Of a stretch of 64,000 bases of DNA, positions 9,655 to 19,542 are shown piece by piece. Origin of the DNA: JALEFZ01 sp039820545 (GTDB taxonomy: Bacteria; Bacteroidota; Bacteroidia; J057); contig JBCBPW010000001.1 of assembly GCA_039820545.1 (NCBI GenBank), positions 1 to 64,000 on the forward strand. The letters run 5' to 3'. Position 1 is the stretch's first letter. Every line of letters begins with the position of its first letter. Made by a program: the position numbers and the translations under genes. Under the pieces are notes generated by a model. That model saw only the letters and a list, made by a program, of their open reading frames with translations, was not told the origin of the DNA and searched no databases.

Positions 9655-9749
9655 GACTTTTTTCCTTTGGGCAATAAACGCTATGGCAAATGATTCTTTC
9701 GATCTAAGCAGTAATTGAATTCTTATTTTATTTGAAAGTAAAACGGATG

Positions 9750-11816
9750 CTATTCAGGATGGTAAGTTCTAACCGCCTCCTTCATGACTTTTTCTTTATC
9801 CAGCGTCATCTTCCTGCGTTTCTGTTGGGTAAATAGCTCCATCTGGTCTGTATAATGAGGACTTTCAGGTCTTGCCGAAGCACCATAGGGATTGATGGTC
9901 TCAATCTCAGGTCCCTCAGGCCCAAATCTGACCAAAGAAATATAGGACTCACCAGCTACTGGTTTGAGCGATCCGTCTTTTTGCCTGCGACTACTCACGG
10001 CAGCCAAGACATCAAAGGAACCTCCAAAAGGCAGGCTTTTCTCCCCCCTACTCAACTGCTGCACGTCACCCCAAGGCACAGTCTTTTTGCCAAAGTGTTT
10101 CATCAGGTATTCCTCCGTCCATTGAATGGCTTCGACCATGATCGTCGGTGACAAGTCGTCCCCTTCCTGAAACGCCCGCGAACTACCGAGGACACTCCAT
10201 ATGCGGATAAAAGATAAGACAAAGATCGTAGCCGCCTCACTTTCGACATTTGTGACACGATCCCACTTTTGAATCAAGTTCAAGCTAGACGCTACCTCTG
10301 GATATTGATTGGGATCTAGGTGAAAGATCGCCTCCAATTTGGGATAGGCTTTGAGGGGCTTGCTGTATGCCTGGTCATATTTGATTGCCAAAAAATCCTC
10401 CCAGGACACCTTCTCATAGCTTTGAATCAATTCATCAAAGCGAACCGCCCGATTCGTTAGATCACCTGGACGCTGATAGCCCATGGTAGCAGGTACTTTC
10501 GCAGGATCGGGATCATCCCCAGGACCTGAGGACAGGAAAGGCGTGTGGTTACAGTTGAATACATAACCCGAAGGAGGATTAAGCACCTGCGCACAACTAT
10601 CTGTAGGATAAAAGTCCCCCCAAAACGTAGCAGAAGTATCTCCTGGCAAAATGCCCTCCCAATCATAGGCAGGATTACGCTTGGGGAAATGCCCATTGGA
10701 GATATAAAAAATATTGTCCTCCCCGTCTGCATAGACAATGTTGGTACTCACAATCCCTTGCAAATCCAATGCAGCCTGAAACTCCGTCAAATTGGTGGCT
10801 TTGTTCATTCGGTACCATTGCTCCGCAGCCTTAAGAGTCGTCGCAGCGCTGGTCTTGAAGGCAAAAACGCCTTCGCTCGTCTTGATGGTTACCCCAAATC
10901 TAGAGCGAAAAAATTTCTGTTTGGCACCTATAGGAAGCAATCCTAACAGTTTGATTCGCGCCTTGACATTGTAAGGTTCGAGTTTCAACCATTGCCCATC
11001 CAAACGGTACATCTCTTCCTCTTCAGGATGCATTTCCAGTCGATAAACATCTGTCAGATCGGGGTAGTTCACCGTATGCGCCCAACCAAGGTACTCATTC
11101 ACCCCTCCAAATATACTCAGCCCACCGATAAAGCTCGCTCCAAGGATGTTCCAGCCTTCTTCACTGACCAAATGAGCCTCATACCATGAGTTCAGTCCCT
11201 CCAGAGGTTGGTGAGAATTGATGGCGAGATAGGTTTTACCATCCGTCGTTTTTTGGGAGGAAATGGCAAAAGCATTGGACCCTCTTTCGCGCATGGATTC
11301 CGTTTTCTCTACCCTCTCATTGAGCACCATCACCAAATCACGATCAGCTCCCGAAAGCAAGGCCAGCCCTACGACATAGGCTTTGAGAATATCTTTGGGA
11401 CCTATGGGGAAAAGTTTCTTATGGAGCACTTCCTTGGGATGGGAAGCCGCATAGGCATTTACACCCTCCACGTATCCATTCAGCACTTTTTTAAAATCCG
11501 CTGGTACCTCTGTCTCATACGAAGTCTCCACGACTGTATGTGGGTCTAGCAAATGCACCGCTACATCAAATATCGCTCCTTGTTTGCCATTGACGAGCCC
11601 GTTGAGTCCCTTTATGGGGAGCAGCTGCGCTTGCATGGTCTTGAAGTCATCTTCAGCAGATACCCAGGCAAAGCCATAAGCCACCTCCGCATCTGTCGGC
11701 GCAAAGACGTGTGGAGTCCCAAAAGTGTCACGTACGATTGTGATATTGGCAGGATCTATTTGCGCTAGGAGAAACTGGGCATTTAAAAGGAGCAGGAACA
11801 GAAAATATTTAGGCAT
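9750..11816 (-). CDS. Penicillin acylase family (Ntn-hydrolase) secreted amidase
   Basis: This 688-residue protein has a clear signal peptide (residues 1-18, MPKYFLFLLLLNAQFLLAQ), so it is exported. It matches the penicillin acylase/acyl-homoserine-lactone acylase family: ITIVRDTFGTPHVFAPT at the N-terminus, YGFAWVSAEDDF, and the autoprocessing site RERG-SNAF where Ser180 would become the N-terminal nucleophile of the beta chain. The downstream INSHQPL, GGVNEYLGWAHTVN and CNHTPF segments are also characteristic. Family members hydrolyse amide bonds of N-acyl compounds such as beta-lactam side chains, acyl-homoserine lactones or acyl amino acids. Which of these applies is not visible. It lies 95 bp before the mutarotase-like gene on the same strand. 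Confidence 0.88.
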   Translation of the reverse strand: MPKYFLFLLLLNAQFLLAQIDPANITIVRDTFGTPHVFAPTDAEVAYGFAWVSAEDDFKTMQAQLLPIKGLNGLVNGKQGAIFDVAVHLLDPHTVVETSYETEVPADFKKVLNGYVEGVNAYAASHPKEVLHKKLFPIGPKDILKAYVVGLALLSGADRDLVMVLNERVEKTESMRERGSNAFAISSQKTTDGKTYLAINSHQPLEGLNSWYEAHLVSEEGWNILGASFIGGLSIFGGVNEYLGWAHTVNYPDLTDVYRLEMHPEEEEMYRLDGQWLKLEPYNVKARIKLLGLLPIGAKQKFFRSRFGVTIKTSEGVFAFKTSAATTLKAAEQWYRMNKATNLTEFQAALDLQGIVSTNIVYADGEDNIFYISNGHFPKRNPAYDWEGILPGDTSATFWGDFYPTDSCAQVLNPPSGYVFNCNHTPFLSSGPGDDPDPAKVPATMGYQRPGDLTNRAVRFDELIQSYEKVSWEDFLAIKYDQAYSKPLKAYPKLEAIFHLDPNQYPEVASSLNLIQKWDRVTNVESEAATIFVLSFIRIWSVLGSSRAFQEGDDLSPTIMVEAIQWTEEYLMKHFGKKTVPWGDVQQLSRGEKSLPFGGSFDVLAAVSSRRQKDGSLKPVAGESYISLVRFGPEGPEIETINPYGASARPESPHYTDQMELFTQQKRRKMTLDKEKVMKEAVRTYHPE

Positions 11817-11865
11817 ATGGGTAGTCGTAGTATGGGTTAATAGGGAAAGTTAACCAACATATCCG

Positions 11866-11909
11866 AAATAGAAATACCAGATAGGATCAAAAAAGCTCCC
11901 ATCTGGTAT
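11866..11909 (-). terminator. Intrinsic terminator after the lipase gene
   Basis: A 9-bp perfect stem (ATACCAGAT 11874-11882 / ATCTGGTAT 11901-11909), extended by GGA/TCC, is followed on the minus strand by a T-rich stretch. It sits 20 bp after the lipase stop codon. Confidence 0.6.
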
Positions 11910-11929
11910 GAAAATATCACGTGTATCTT

Positions 11930-13303
11930 TTATTCACAGGCGCATTTGGGCGGATTGCTGCTGTTAAAGCTCCCAGCAACCTCAGCTAAAAACGCCGTTA
12001 GGATGATCAGCTCCTCGTCCGCATTGCTTAAAAACTGTGAACCAGATATATAAGGATTGGCATACTCACTCACGGCAGCTTTCATAGCAGGGTTTGGGAA
12101 AAAATAATCGGTATACGCTGTCGTATGCTGCTCCCCTACTTCGGCCAAAAAGTAGGCCATAGCGAAGGTATGCGCCTTTTGACCTGCCTTATCAATGCCA
12201 CATTTCCCGACAAAAGGATCAGTAGCCCCTTTAAGACCATTATCCCATGCCTTTTCTAAATCTTTAGCTACTTTTTCACAGGCGGCAGGTGAATTGACGA
12301 TATCCACCTCAAAAGTTTGAGGATTTCCTGGGATTTTGTATCTATCGCTGGTAGCTGTAGAAATGTCTAGTAGATACTGTGTCACCATATTGATGATGGG
12401 TTCTCCCAAAAGGTTCTTCTCGCAGAACTTCTTATTTCGATAGATTGTACAGATCTTCTTTACACTGTCTTCCTGCCAGACATGTGGGATCACATCCAAA
12501 CGATTGTTGTAGGCATGGTAGTTATCAGCGCCTAGCTTGCTGACCAATCCATCTGCAAAGGTAGCATCTCCCGCTGTAGGGCCTGCATATACCCAGGCAT
12601 CAACTTGGATACTCAAGTCCAATTTGGCGCGCAGATAATTAGAGTAGACCTGGGTCAAGGCACCTCCCAAACTATGCCCTGCAACAGAAACCCGTGCACC
12701 ACTTTTACCTTCCAACATACTTCCCAAAAACTCGAGCAACGTCTTACCAGAACCCCGATCTTTTAAGCTTTCTAGATTTTCTAGTCCTAAACGTGAACCC
12801 TTTGAGATTTTTCCTCCTGTAATGGACTCTGGCGACCAGTTTACATTAAAATCTTCTTTGAGCCAGTCATCATACGAAACCTCATTTGTCCCTGCAATCC
12901 CAATCGAGTAGTGGTTCGTCCCTTTGAGTTGGGTGCAGTACATCATATTCTCGACTGTATAGGGATAAGGTGCCCCGCTTTCCTCTGTAAGAAACAGCGC
13001 AGGTCCCCAAACCAAGCTATCTTTGCCTGTGACATTAGATATAGCCGTATCTCCTAAAGCCCAGTTGATGCGCTTGGTTGCGGTATCTATCAACCATTTT
13101 TCTGCAGGTTTTTCAAAATCGTCAGAAGAGAGGTCATTGACGACATCAGCCATCCAAGCATGAAAAAACTGGGTGGTGGCTTCTGTACTGGGAGCAGATT
13201 GGGTATCTTCTTGAGTATCTACAGGTGGCTCAGGATCTTGCGGACCACAGGCGATGAGCATACCCATGGTGATGAGTAATATAACGAGGGAAGAAACTTT
13301 CAT
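11930..13303 (-). CDS. Class 3 lipase-family lipoprotein
   Basis: This 457-residue protein begins with a lipoprotein signal (lipobox LIAC, Cys19), so it should be anchored in the outer or inner membrane. The region around residue 200 has the alpha/beta-hydrolase nucleophile elbow VAGHSLGGAL with Ser211, and the surrounding TGTNEVSYDDW and KGSRLGLENL segments fit the fungal-type class 3 lipase fold. The following YAGPTAGDATFADG and YNNRLDVIPHVW segments supply the likely catalytic Asp and the loop after it. Family members hydrolyse acylglycerols; the actual substrate is unknown. The linker after the lipobox is rich in Pro, Asp and Thr, typical of surface lipoproteins. A terminator follows. Confidence 0.85.
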   Translation of the reverse strand: MKVSSLVILLITMGMLIACGPQDPEPPVDTQEDTQSAPSTEATTQFFHAWMADVVNDLSSDDFEKPAEKWLIDTATKRINWALGDTAISNVTGKDSLVWGPALFLTEESGAPYPYTVENMMYCTQLKGTNHYSIGIAGTNEVSYDDWLKEDFNVNWSPESITGGKISKGSRLGLENLESLKDRGSGKTLLEFLGSMLEGKSGARVSVAGHSLGGALTQVYSNYLRAKLDLSIQVDAWVYAGPTAGDATFADGLVSKLGADNYHAYNNRLDVIPHVWQEDSVKKICTIYRNKKFCEKNLLGEPIINMVTQYLLDISTATSDRYKIPGNPQTFEVDIVNSPAACEKVAKDLEKAWDNGLKGATDPFVGKCGIDKAGQKAHTFAMAYFLAEVGEQHTTAYTDYFFPNPAMKAAVSEYANPYISGSQFLSNADEELIILTAFLAEVAGSFNSSNPPKCACE

Positions 13304-13471
13304 AGGAATTTAGGTTGGAGTTCCATAAAGATGAAATGTATGATCCTTTATTTTAAAAAACCATACATTCCTAATAAATGAAATCTCTTATCAAAACAAA
13401 ATTTCCTATAGAAGAAGATGTATTCTTACGTATAGATTCAGGTAATTCTACCTAGGTCCTGATCCGACAAG

Positions 13472-15724
13472 TTAAATCTCCGTCTGATATCCCAAGCCTT
13501 CATTTGTTTCCATTTCTTCAGCCTCCTTTAATATGGCTTTAAAGTTTTCTGCAAACTGGATCATTTTCGCGTAATCCTGTATTTGGGCTAGCTTAAAGCT
13601 ATTGCTAAAAATCAAGATCGCTTCTCCATTGCTTTCAAAATGATGGAGTCCACTAATCTCAATGAGTACCTTCAGTTTTTCTGTCAAAAAATCATCCATC
13701 GACTGTATGTCCTCCACTTTCACGATGTAGTTTTTGGGAAAATGAGGATACAGCGTGTAGTCGATGTCTTTATGCTCTGAAAAAGGCAGTACCCTCTCCA
13801 GCAAAATCTTTTTCTCAATCGTGAACTTAGGAATGGAGAATGGCAATTTGAGCAAACCAATGGTCGTATCGTACTCATCGGGTAGCATGAAAGCCCCCTC
13901 CTCAAAGGTCACATCCAATAACTCCAAATGCATATCCTGATCTTGATCTGAGATGCAGTTGTACTCGGCCTCGATAGGACGCGTCTTGAAGAAGTAAAAA
14001 GATTGAAAGTATTCGAGATCCTCTACGGGTTCTACCTGGAAGTTCCAGCCATAGCTTTCGGCCATCTCCTTGAGCATGCGCTGGCGCTTAGTGAAGGGCT
14101 CTACAGCATCGATCTTGATCTTGGTAGCCAACTTGTGATTGGTAGAGGAAATATGCCTTTCCAAGCCGCGAATCTCGACTGTCCCTTCTGTATTCTGATG
14201 CATCTTCTGAAAGTCGTACAGCAATTCGAGAATGGTAGATCCCACCAAACGTGTCTCAGAGAGGTCTATACTTACTTTGGAACCTGCGGGTATCTGCTCT
14301 AGGAAACCGTTGAGTCTTAGGATACTCAGGAAATTGACGATTCCCCTCAACTTGAGCATATAGCTGCCATCGGGTTTCAGGACCATATTGGATCCTCCAT
14401 TGAAGATCAAGCTGAAAAAGCGGGGCGGCGAAACTTTTGTCAGCAATAGATGCCCCAGCAAGGCAATGGCCAAGCCTCCAAATAAGCCAATCAGCAAATT
14501 GGTGTAAAGGGTGAGGATCATAGTGCTGACAAAGAAGATCAACTGCTCGATCCCATGACTGTATACTTGCTTGAATACCTTGGGTGAGGCCAGCTTAAAG
14601 CCTGTATACACCAGGAGGATGGCAAAGGCACAAAGGGGCACTTGCTGCAAGATGGGGCTCATCACCACAATAAAAAGCAACAGAATCAACCCTTGGTACA
14701 TATTGGACCATTTGGTCTTGGCTCCGTTTTGGACATTGACGGTGCTACGGATGATGACAGCAATAATTGGCAGTCCACCCAGAAATCCTGCGACCATCGT
14801 ACTCAGTCCAATTCCTGTGAGGTCCTTATTGAGATCTGTCTTTCGTTTGTAGGGATCGATTTTGTCGATGGCCTTTGCAATGGCCAAGGATTCAATGCTG
14901 GTAATCAACAAAATAGAGACGACCGTCGTCCAGAATTCAATCGTATCAATCTTGCTGAAATTGGGATAAGCGATAGAATCCAAGATATTGTCAGGAATAT
15001 GAAGTAATAGTTCAGGACCAACTTCGAAGTTCTTGCCCAAGAAAGGGATTTCATGAGCCTGAAAAAAGTCGAAGAGATAGGCAAAAGGAATCGAAAGCGC
15101 GATCACCCACATCGGAGTAGGCAGGAGGTGGAACAATTTATAGCTGATCCTAGAGTGAAATATCAGGAGCAACAATCCCACGAGTGAAATCACCACCACA
15201 AATGGATTGGCTTGTGGCAACAAAATGACCGCATCCACCAGATTTCCTACGATGTTGTATTTTTCTGAATGCGTACCTAGCGCAACGTGTATCTGTTTGG
15301 CAAATATGATCAATCCAATGGCTGCCAGCAGCCCATGAATGACAGAAGAATGGATCATGTCTGCAAAACGCCCCAGCTTCAGCAACCCTAAAATAACTTG
15401 GATCGCCCCTGCACAAACCACTGCAGCCAATACGTAATAAAAGGCTTGCCCTGTTCCATCATCCATGATGGCAATACCTCCCAAGATGACAGCGATGACA
15501 CCTTTGGCTGGTCCATTGACTGCTATGTGGCCTCCACGATACAGCGTCGTCACGACACCTCCTACTACGGCAGAGATGATTCCTGCCATCGGAGGTGCAC
15601 CTGCTGCAAGCGCAATCCCCAAAGAAAGCGGTAAGGCAATCAATGCCACACTGATCGCCGCAATCAAGTCGCTCTGCCAATTTTCGACTAAGCCCCTAAG
15701 TCCTTTTTGAGGGGTTCTTTCCAT
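13472..15724 (-). CDS. SulP family anion transporter with STAS domain and C-terminal extension
   Basis: An inner-membrane transporter of the SulP family (sulfate/bicarbonate-type anion transport). Residues about 10-430 form the membrane domain: GLVENWQSDLIAAISVALIA, IALAAGAPPMAGI and AVNGPAKGVIAVI are hallmark segments. A STAS domain follows at about 440-550 (VSIDLSETRLVGSTILELL). After it comes an unusual tail of about 200 residues (from FQVEPVEDLEYF onward) that does not resemble STAS or the carbonic anhydrase sometimes fused to SulP proteins. The start is placed at ATG 15724 (MERTPQK); an ATG at 15778 would add 18 hydrophobic residues and is less likely. The substrate cannot be read from the sequence. 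Confidence 0.85.
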   Translation of the reverse strand: MERTPQKGLRGLVENWQSDLIAAISVALIALPLSLGIALAAGAPPMAGIISAVVGGVVTTLYRGGHIAVNGPAKGVIAVILGGIAIMDDGTGQAFYYVLAAVVCAGAIQVILGLLKLGRFADMIHSSVIHGLLAAIGLIIFAKQIHVALGTHSEKYNIVGNLVDAVILLPQANPFVVVISLVGLLLLIFHSRISYKLFHLLPTPMWVIALSIPFAYLFDFFQAHEIPFLGKNFEVGPELLLHIPDNILDSIAYPNFSKIDTIEFWTTVVSILLITSIESLAIAKAIDKIDPYKRKTDLNKDLTGIGLSTMVAGFLGGLPIIAVIIRSTVNVQNGAKTKWSNMYQGLILLLFIVVMSPILQQVPLCAFAILLVYTGFKLASPKVFKQVYSHGIEQLIFFVSTMILTLYTNLLIGLFGGLAIALLGHLLLTKVSPPRFFSLIFNGGSNMVLKPDGSYMLKLRGIVNFLSILRLNGFLEQIPAGSKVSIDLSETRLVGSTILELLYDFQKMHQNTEGTVEIRGLERHISSTNHKLATKIKIDAVEPFTKRQRMLKEMAESYGWNFQVEPVEDLEYFQSFYFFKTRPIEAEYNCISDQDQDMHLELLDVTFEEGAFMLPDEYDTTIGLLKLPFSIPKFTIEKKILLERVLPFSEHKDIDYTLYPHFPKNYIVKVEDIQSMDDFLTEKLKVLIEISGLHHFESNGEAILIFSNSFKLAQIQDYAKMIQFAENFKAILKEAEEMETNEGLGYQTEI

Positions 15725-15951
15725 ATGTTTAACTTTCCTCACATATAAGAGTATATATGCTAGAAAGTATATTATCAAAAAAGAAGCACAAATACTAGTA
15801 GAAAGAGGGGTTTTCCTATTTGAACAGTCCAGGAAAATATATTATGCTCGTAAAACCTAACATAACTCCTAAAAGTGAAATTGCCATACACATCAGGCCA
15901 TTCGACTCACCTCTTGCGAAGTATTTCTTTTCATTTTTTTTCCGGAGAAGA

Positions 15952-16494
15952 TTAATTTTTCTGTAGAAATGCCTTGTAATAAGGGTCATGTATCGTCGAA
16001 ATGTCCATCATCAATTCAAATACATCTCCATCCTCCACATAAATTTTACCACTCCCATACCCATTATGTGTGCAGAGTTGCCCAAACATCTGGTGGTTAT
16101 TGAATACTGTAGTAGCTTTGACTTCAAAATCATAGAAACCCTCCTGTGGAAGCCGAATATTGGCTTTTCCCCTGGACTTGCCATCTACAGCTGATAGTTC
16201 AATAGAATGAAGCCCTCCACCAATTTCAATGGCCACATTTTCAACTACTTGCCCCAATCCATTGAGATCTAATCCGAGCTTATCAACAATCGTAGCTTGG
16301 ATATACTTAGGTCGGTGAGATGGGTACACATTTTCTCTTCTATCATCCTGCTGCTGGGGCATGATGACACGTACTTCTGGTGGGGGACTAGGCCTTCTCT
16401 CTTCTATCCCTAGCTTCCATATCAGGAAAGCAGAGACGACGGGGATGGTCACTCCCACTACAATCTGGACAATAGGATTCGGTTGACCTTTCAT
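15952..16494 (-). CDS. Hypothetical membrane-anchored protein
   Basis: This protein of about 180 residues was not recognised. It has one N-terminal membrane segment (IVQIVVGVTIPVVSAFLIWKL), then a Pro-rich linker (RRPSPPPEVR), then a soluble domain of about 110 residues that looks all-beta, with alternating hydrophobic strands. The ATG at 16494 is preferred over a TTG at 16512. It lies between the SulP and DHFR-like genes on the same strand with gaps of about 200 bp, so cotranscription is not certain. Topology suggests a periplasmic domain anchored in the inner membrane. Confidence 0.6.
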   Translation of the reverse strand: MKGQPNPIVQIVVGVTIPVVSAFLIWKLGIEERRPSPPPEVRVIMPQQQDDRRENVYPSHRPKYIQATIVDKLGLDLNGLGQVVENVAIEIGGGLHSIELSAVDGKSRGKANIRLPQEGFYDFEVKATTVFNNHQMFGQLCTHNGYGSGKIYVEDGDVFELMMDISTIHDPYYKAFLQKN

Positions 16495-16690
16495 AAGGTT
16501 GCTGGGTTTCAAAAGTTTTTCTGTATGATACTTGGAGCCTATGCTTCGAAAGGAAGCGTGAAAGTATTCATGCTCTCAGTGATGTTGGTAAATATCTCTG
16601 ATGTAGGTTTACCATGTCAACACTTAACTTCACTCGGCAAAACCAAGTATTTACCCATTGATATCCATGAAGGGCGATTTGTAACGCAGC

Positions 16691-17263
16691 TTAAGAAAAA
16701 AAAATCCTGTTTTTCTGGATGCGATAGGTCAATTCTACCATTCCATCTCTGTAAGATGTCACATCTGCCAAGTGGAGTAGTATTTCCCTGCCGATGTAAT
16801 CGAAAAAAAGTAGCCCATCTCCCAGTAAAATGGGTACAATAGTAAGGATGATCTGATCGACGAGTCCTTTTTGGAGGAATGTTTTGGCTGTTTGGGCACC
16901 ACCTACCACCCAGATATTGTCAAAATGAGGCTTGAGTTTATGCGCTAAATAACTGTCTAGATCACCTGAAAAAGTAGTCACATTTTCTCTTTTCGATGAC
17001 AGATCTTTACTTGTCCATACGTATACGGGTGTATCGCCATAGGGCCAGCCTAGCTTCAGTGCCTCGGCGTAGGTCCGAGATCCCATGATATAGCAATCAA
17101 TGGCCTGCAGATAATCCACCACCTCTTGGTCGGTGAGTACTTTTCCCTTTTCATACACATCCGTTGATTGCATCCACGACACGTCTCCGTCTTTTTTGGC
17201 GATGAAGCCATCGAGACTAGAGACCATGTGGAGGGTGATTTGAGGAAAGCGCTGAGATTTCAT
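16691..17263 (-). CDS. Dihydrofolate reductase / RibD C-terminal family protein
   Basis: This protein of about 190 residues matches the dihydrofolate reductase-like RibD C-terminal family: ITLHMVSSLDGFIAKKDGDVSWM at the N-terminus, IMGSRTYAEAL, and VVGGAQTAKTFLQKGLVDQI, the NADPH-binding Gly-Gly loop. A second in-frame ATG at 17278 would add five residues; the internal ATG fits the usual family start better. Members of this group reduce pteridine- or pyrimidine-type substrates with NADPH, but many are uncharacterised. It is not next to other riboflavin or folate genes, so the pathway is unknown. Confidence 0.85.
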   Translation of the reverse strand: MKSQRFPQITLHMVSSLDGFIAKKDGDVSWMQSTDVYEKGKVLTDQEVVDYLQAIDCYIMGSRTYAEALKLGWPYGDTPVYVWTSKDLSSKRENVTTFSGDLDSYLAHKLKPHFDNIWVVGGAQTAKTFLQKGLVDQIILTIVPILLGDGLLFFDYIGREILLHLADVTSYRDGMVELTYRIQKNRIFFS

Positions 17264-17374
17264 AAATCTTGAGATCATTCATATCCATCACATCCACAAG
17301 ACGTCTTAAGAAGCAGAAGATTTCAGGAAAGAAGGAGGCAGTACTTTACAGCTATTCTGAACGAATACTCCTCC

Positions 17375-18046
17375 CTATTTATGTGTTTTTTTGTGCTTTC
17401 TTCCCCGCGAAGGAGCAGCCTGCCATCCCCCGCCGTCCTCGTCTATGTCTGCTTGATCATTGACCAAGGCATCTCTCACAATCTTCACTGTACTATCTGG
17501 AACCATCCCGACTCTAAAGTGTCCAGAATCATTCGTAACAACTACATTTTCACTTCCCCATTCTTCTGTTACTTCTGATTTTCTAATTGTACCTGCCCCT
17601 GTCACATCTGGATCTCCCCCTACAAGTGTAGGATGTGGTTTTTTTTCAGTATCTCTTCCAGCTACATACACATCGCTTCCCAGGTGGACATACATAATCT
17701 CTGCCCTATCTTGTACAGCTTGTATTTGTTCAATCTGCGTGAGTTGCTCAGCATCTGGTGTTTGGGAATACTTGACTCTATTCCCAAGAGGTAATCCTTC
17801 CAGTCTCTTTTTTGTAGCTTGCTCGTCATTATCATTTTGCGCTGCGTCAATCGTTTCTGATTCAAATAGACGTTGCCAATCGTCATGCCACAAATCTCTA
17901 GAAATGCTAGAAATTTCGGCAAATTTTGCCTGAATGGGTTGAGCATTACTACTTACAAATTGCGCTACAGATTGTCCATTTGCACGAGATGGACCTGCTA
18001 CAGCTCGGCTTATCTCTGCGTTTTTTTTATGTTGTTGTGTGTACAT
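17375..18046 (-). CDS. Hypothetical protein with effector-like N-terminus
   Basis: This hydrophilic 223-residue protein has no signal peptide or membrane segment. Its first 40 residues (QQHKKNAEISRAVAGPSR, then SVAQFVSSNAQPIQ) resemble the N-terminal leader found on many Bacteroidota contractile-injection-system or polymorphic-toxin cargo proteins, which carry SRAVA and VAQ...NRP-type motifs. The rest contains a Gly/Asp-rich region (VGGDPDVTGAGTIRK) and a segment GHFRVGMVPDSTVK, ending in a basic tail (RGRKHKKTHK). No contractile-system genes are in the window. The resemblance is by eye only, so function remains unknown. Confidence 0.55.
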   Translation of the reverse strand: MYTQQHKKNAEISRAVAGPSRANGQSVAQFVSSNAQPIQAKFAEISSISRDLWHDDWQRLFESETIDAAQNDNDEQATKKRLEGLPLGNRVKYSQTPDAEQLTQIEQIQAVQDRAEIMYVHLGSDVYVAGRDTEKKPHPTLVGGDPDVTGAGTIRKSEVTEEWGSENVVVTNDSGHFRVGMVPDSTVKIVRDALVNDQADIDEDGGGWQAAPSRGRKHKKTHK

Positions 18047-18149
18047 TCCTTCTTGGGGATGATGGTTTTGCTACTCAACTGTAAAGTCAAGTATTTTCAA
18101 TAATATATCTACTCCCTCTCACACATCCAAATTTTCCTATTTAGGAAAA

Positions 18150-19433
18150 TCATGAAAATCGAATGGCTTTAATAGGTGTAATACGACTAATGACCAAGGT
18201 AGGGATAAACATAAAAAGCGTACAGACAATCACTGTTCCTATATTCACCAGTAAAAATCTTCCCCAAACCCAAGCGACAGGTGCCGTCTTGATAAAGTAG
18301 TCTTCTTGGTTCAGGGTCAGCCAATGAAAGGTATCTTGTGTCCAGAGTATCCCTAAGCCCAAAAAATTTCCGATGATGATGCCTAGGAGGATAAGGAAAA
18401 AAGCATTCCAGATGAAAACTACCTGAACCGATCGATTAGGTAAGCCCATCGCTTTGAGGATGCCAATCGTACGTGTACGCTCAATGGTCAAAATGAGGAT
18501 CACCGTCGTCATGTCTATCACACCTACGATGATCATGAGAATGAGAATGGCCCATACATTCTGATGCTGAAATTTGAGCCAATCAAATATCTCAGGAAAG
18601 ATCTCAGTGATGGGGGTAGAATCGAAGTTAAAAGGAATGATATAGTTGATTTCCGCTACTGCCACATCAATTTTCTCCTCACAAACTCTAAAATAGTAGG
18701 GAAATTGTGGCAAGCGCTCCCACGTACAATATCGTTCGATTTTGTCCAGATCCAAATTGACCTCAAAACCCGTCACCTGATTTTCCTCCCAGTCCCAGAT
18801 TCGTTGCAGGACCCGCATATCGCAGATCACAATCAGGTCGTCAAATTCTTCCATGCCCGTCTCATAGATCCCGACCACTTTCACAGCTTTGCGTGGGATC
18901 TTCCCAGAGAAGAACCATACCCTGGCCATATCTCCAATTTTCAGCTTCAGCTTTCGTGCCTGACTCGCCGAGATGAGGACTTCATTCGAGGATTTTTCTG
19001 TATCATAATTGGGAATCTCTCCTTCTTGTAGGACAGAGGAAAAAAACTTCCAATCATAACTTTGGGAGACGCCTTTGAGCTGGACACCTTCTGAACCCTC
19101 TCTGGACTTGAGCAGTCCCTCCTTGAATACAAAGCCCGAAACAGACGATACATAATCCAAGGCTCGGATAGAATCTAGCGCAGGCTCATTGGTAAAAAGC
19201 GGCGTCACCACTGTATCATTGTACCGATAGATCTGTCCAATCTGTATATGCGAACCAAAACCTATGACTTTCTTCTGAATCTCTGTCTCAAAGCCCTGAA
19301 CCAAGGAAAGAGAAATCTCCATCGTCGCTAAGGCTAGTGAAATGCTGAGAACCGCCAGTCCCACCACGAGCGAGGAAGTCTTGCGCTTGGATTGGAAAAC
19401 GATTCTACGAGCAAAAAAGACAGGAAAATTCAT
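18150..19433 (-). CDS. LolC/LolE-type FtsX-family ABC transporter permease
   Basis: This 427-residue permease has the topology of LolC/LolE/MacB: one membrane helix near residue 25 (LVVGLAVLSISLALATMEI), a periplasmic domain of about 220 residues, then three helices in the C-terminal third (VWAILILMIIVGVIDMTTVI, RSVQVVFIWNAFFLILLGII and the last at about 385-410). The segment ILTIERTRTIGILKAMGLPN is the characteristic cytoplasmic FtsX-family loop. Such proteins move lipoproteins from the inner membrane to LolA. The cognate ATPase is not next to it, which is common in Bacteroidota. It is divergent from the NamZ-type lipoprotein gene. Confidence 0.85.
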   Translation of the reverse strand: MNFPVFFARRIVFQSKRKTSSLVVGLAVLSISLALATMEISLSLVQGFETEIQKKVIGFGSHIQIGQIYRYNDTVVTPLFTNEPALDSIRALDYVSSVSGFVFKEGLLKSREGSEGVQLKGVSQSYDWKFFSSVLQEGEIPNYDTEKSSNEVLISASQARKLKLKIGDMARVWFFSGKIPRKAVKVVGIYETGMEEFDDLIVICDMRVLQRIWDWEENQVTGFEVNLDLDKIERYCTWERLPQFPYYFRVCEEKIDVAVAEINYIIPFNFDSTPITEIFPEIFDWLKFQHQNVWAILILMIIVGVIDMTTVILILTIERTRTIGILKAMGLPNRSVQVVFIWNAFFLILLGIIIGNFLGLGILWTQDTFHWLTLNQEDYFIKTAPVAWVWGRFLLVNIGTVIVCTLFMFIPTLVISRITPIKAIRFS

Positions 19434-19542
19434 CTATAGAAACTTTTGAGAATCAGAAATCAAAAACTAAATACGAAGAATCTGATCACCGATAGCTTGT
19501 GTATGTGTTCTGTTCTTTAACTTTAACGCAAACTTGATCAAA

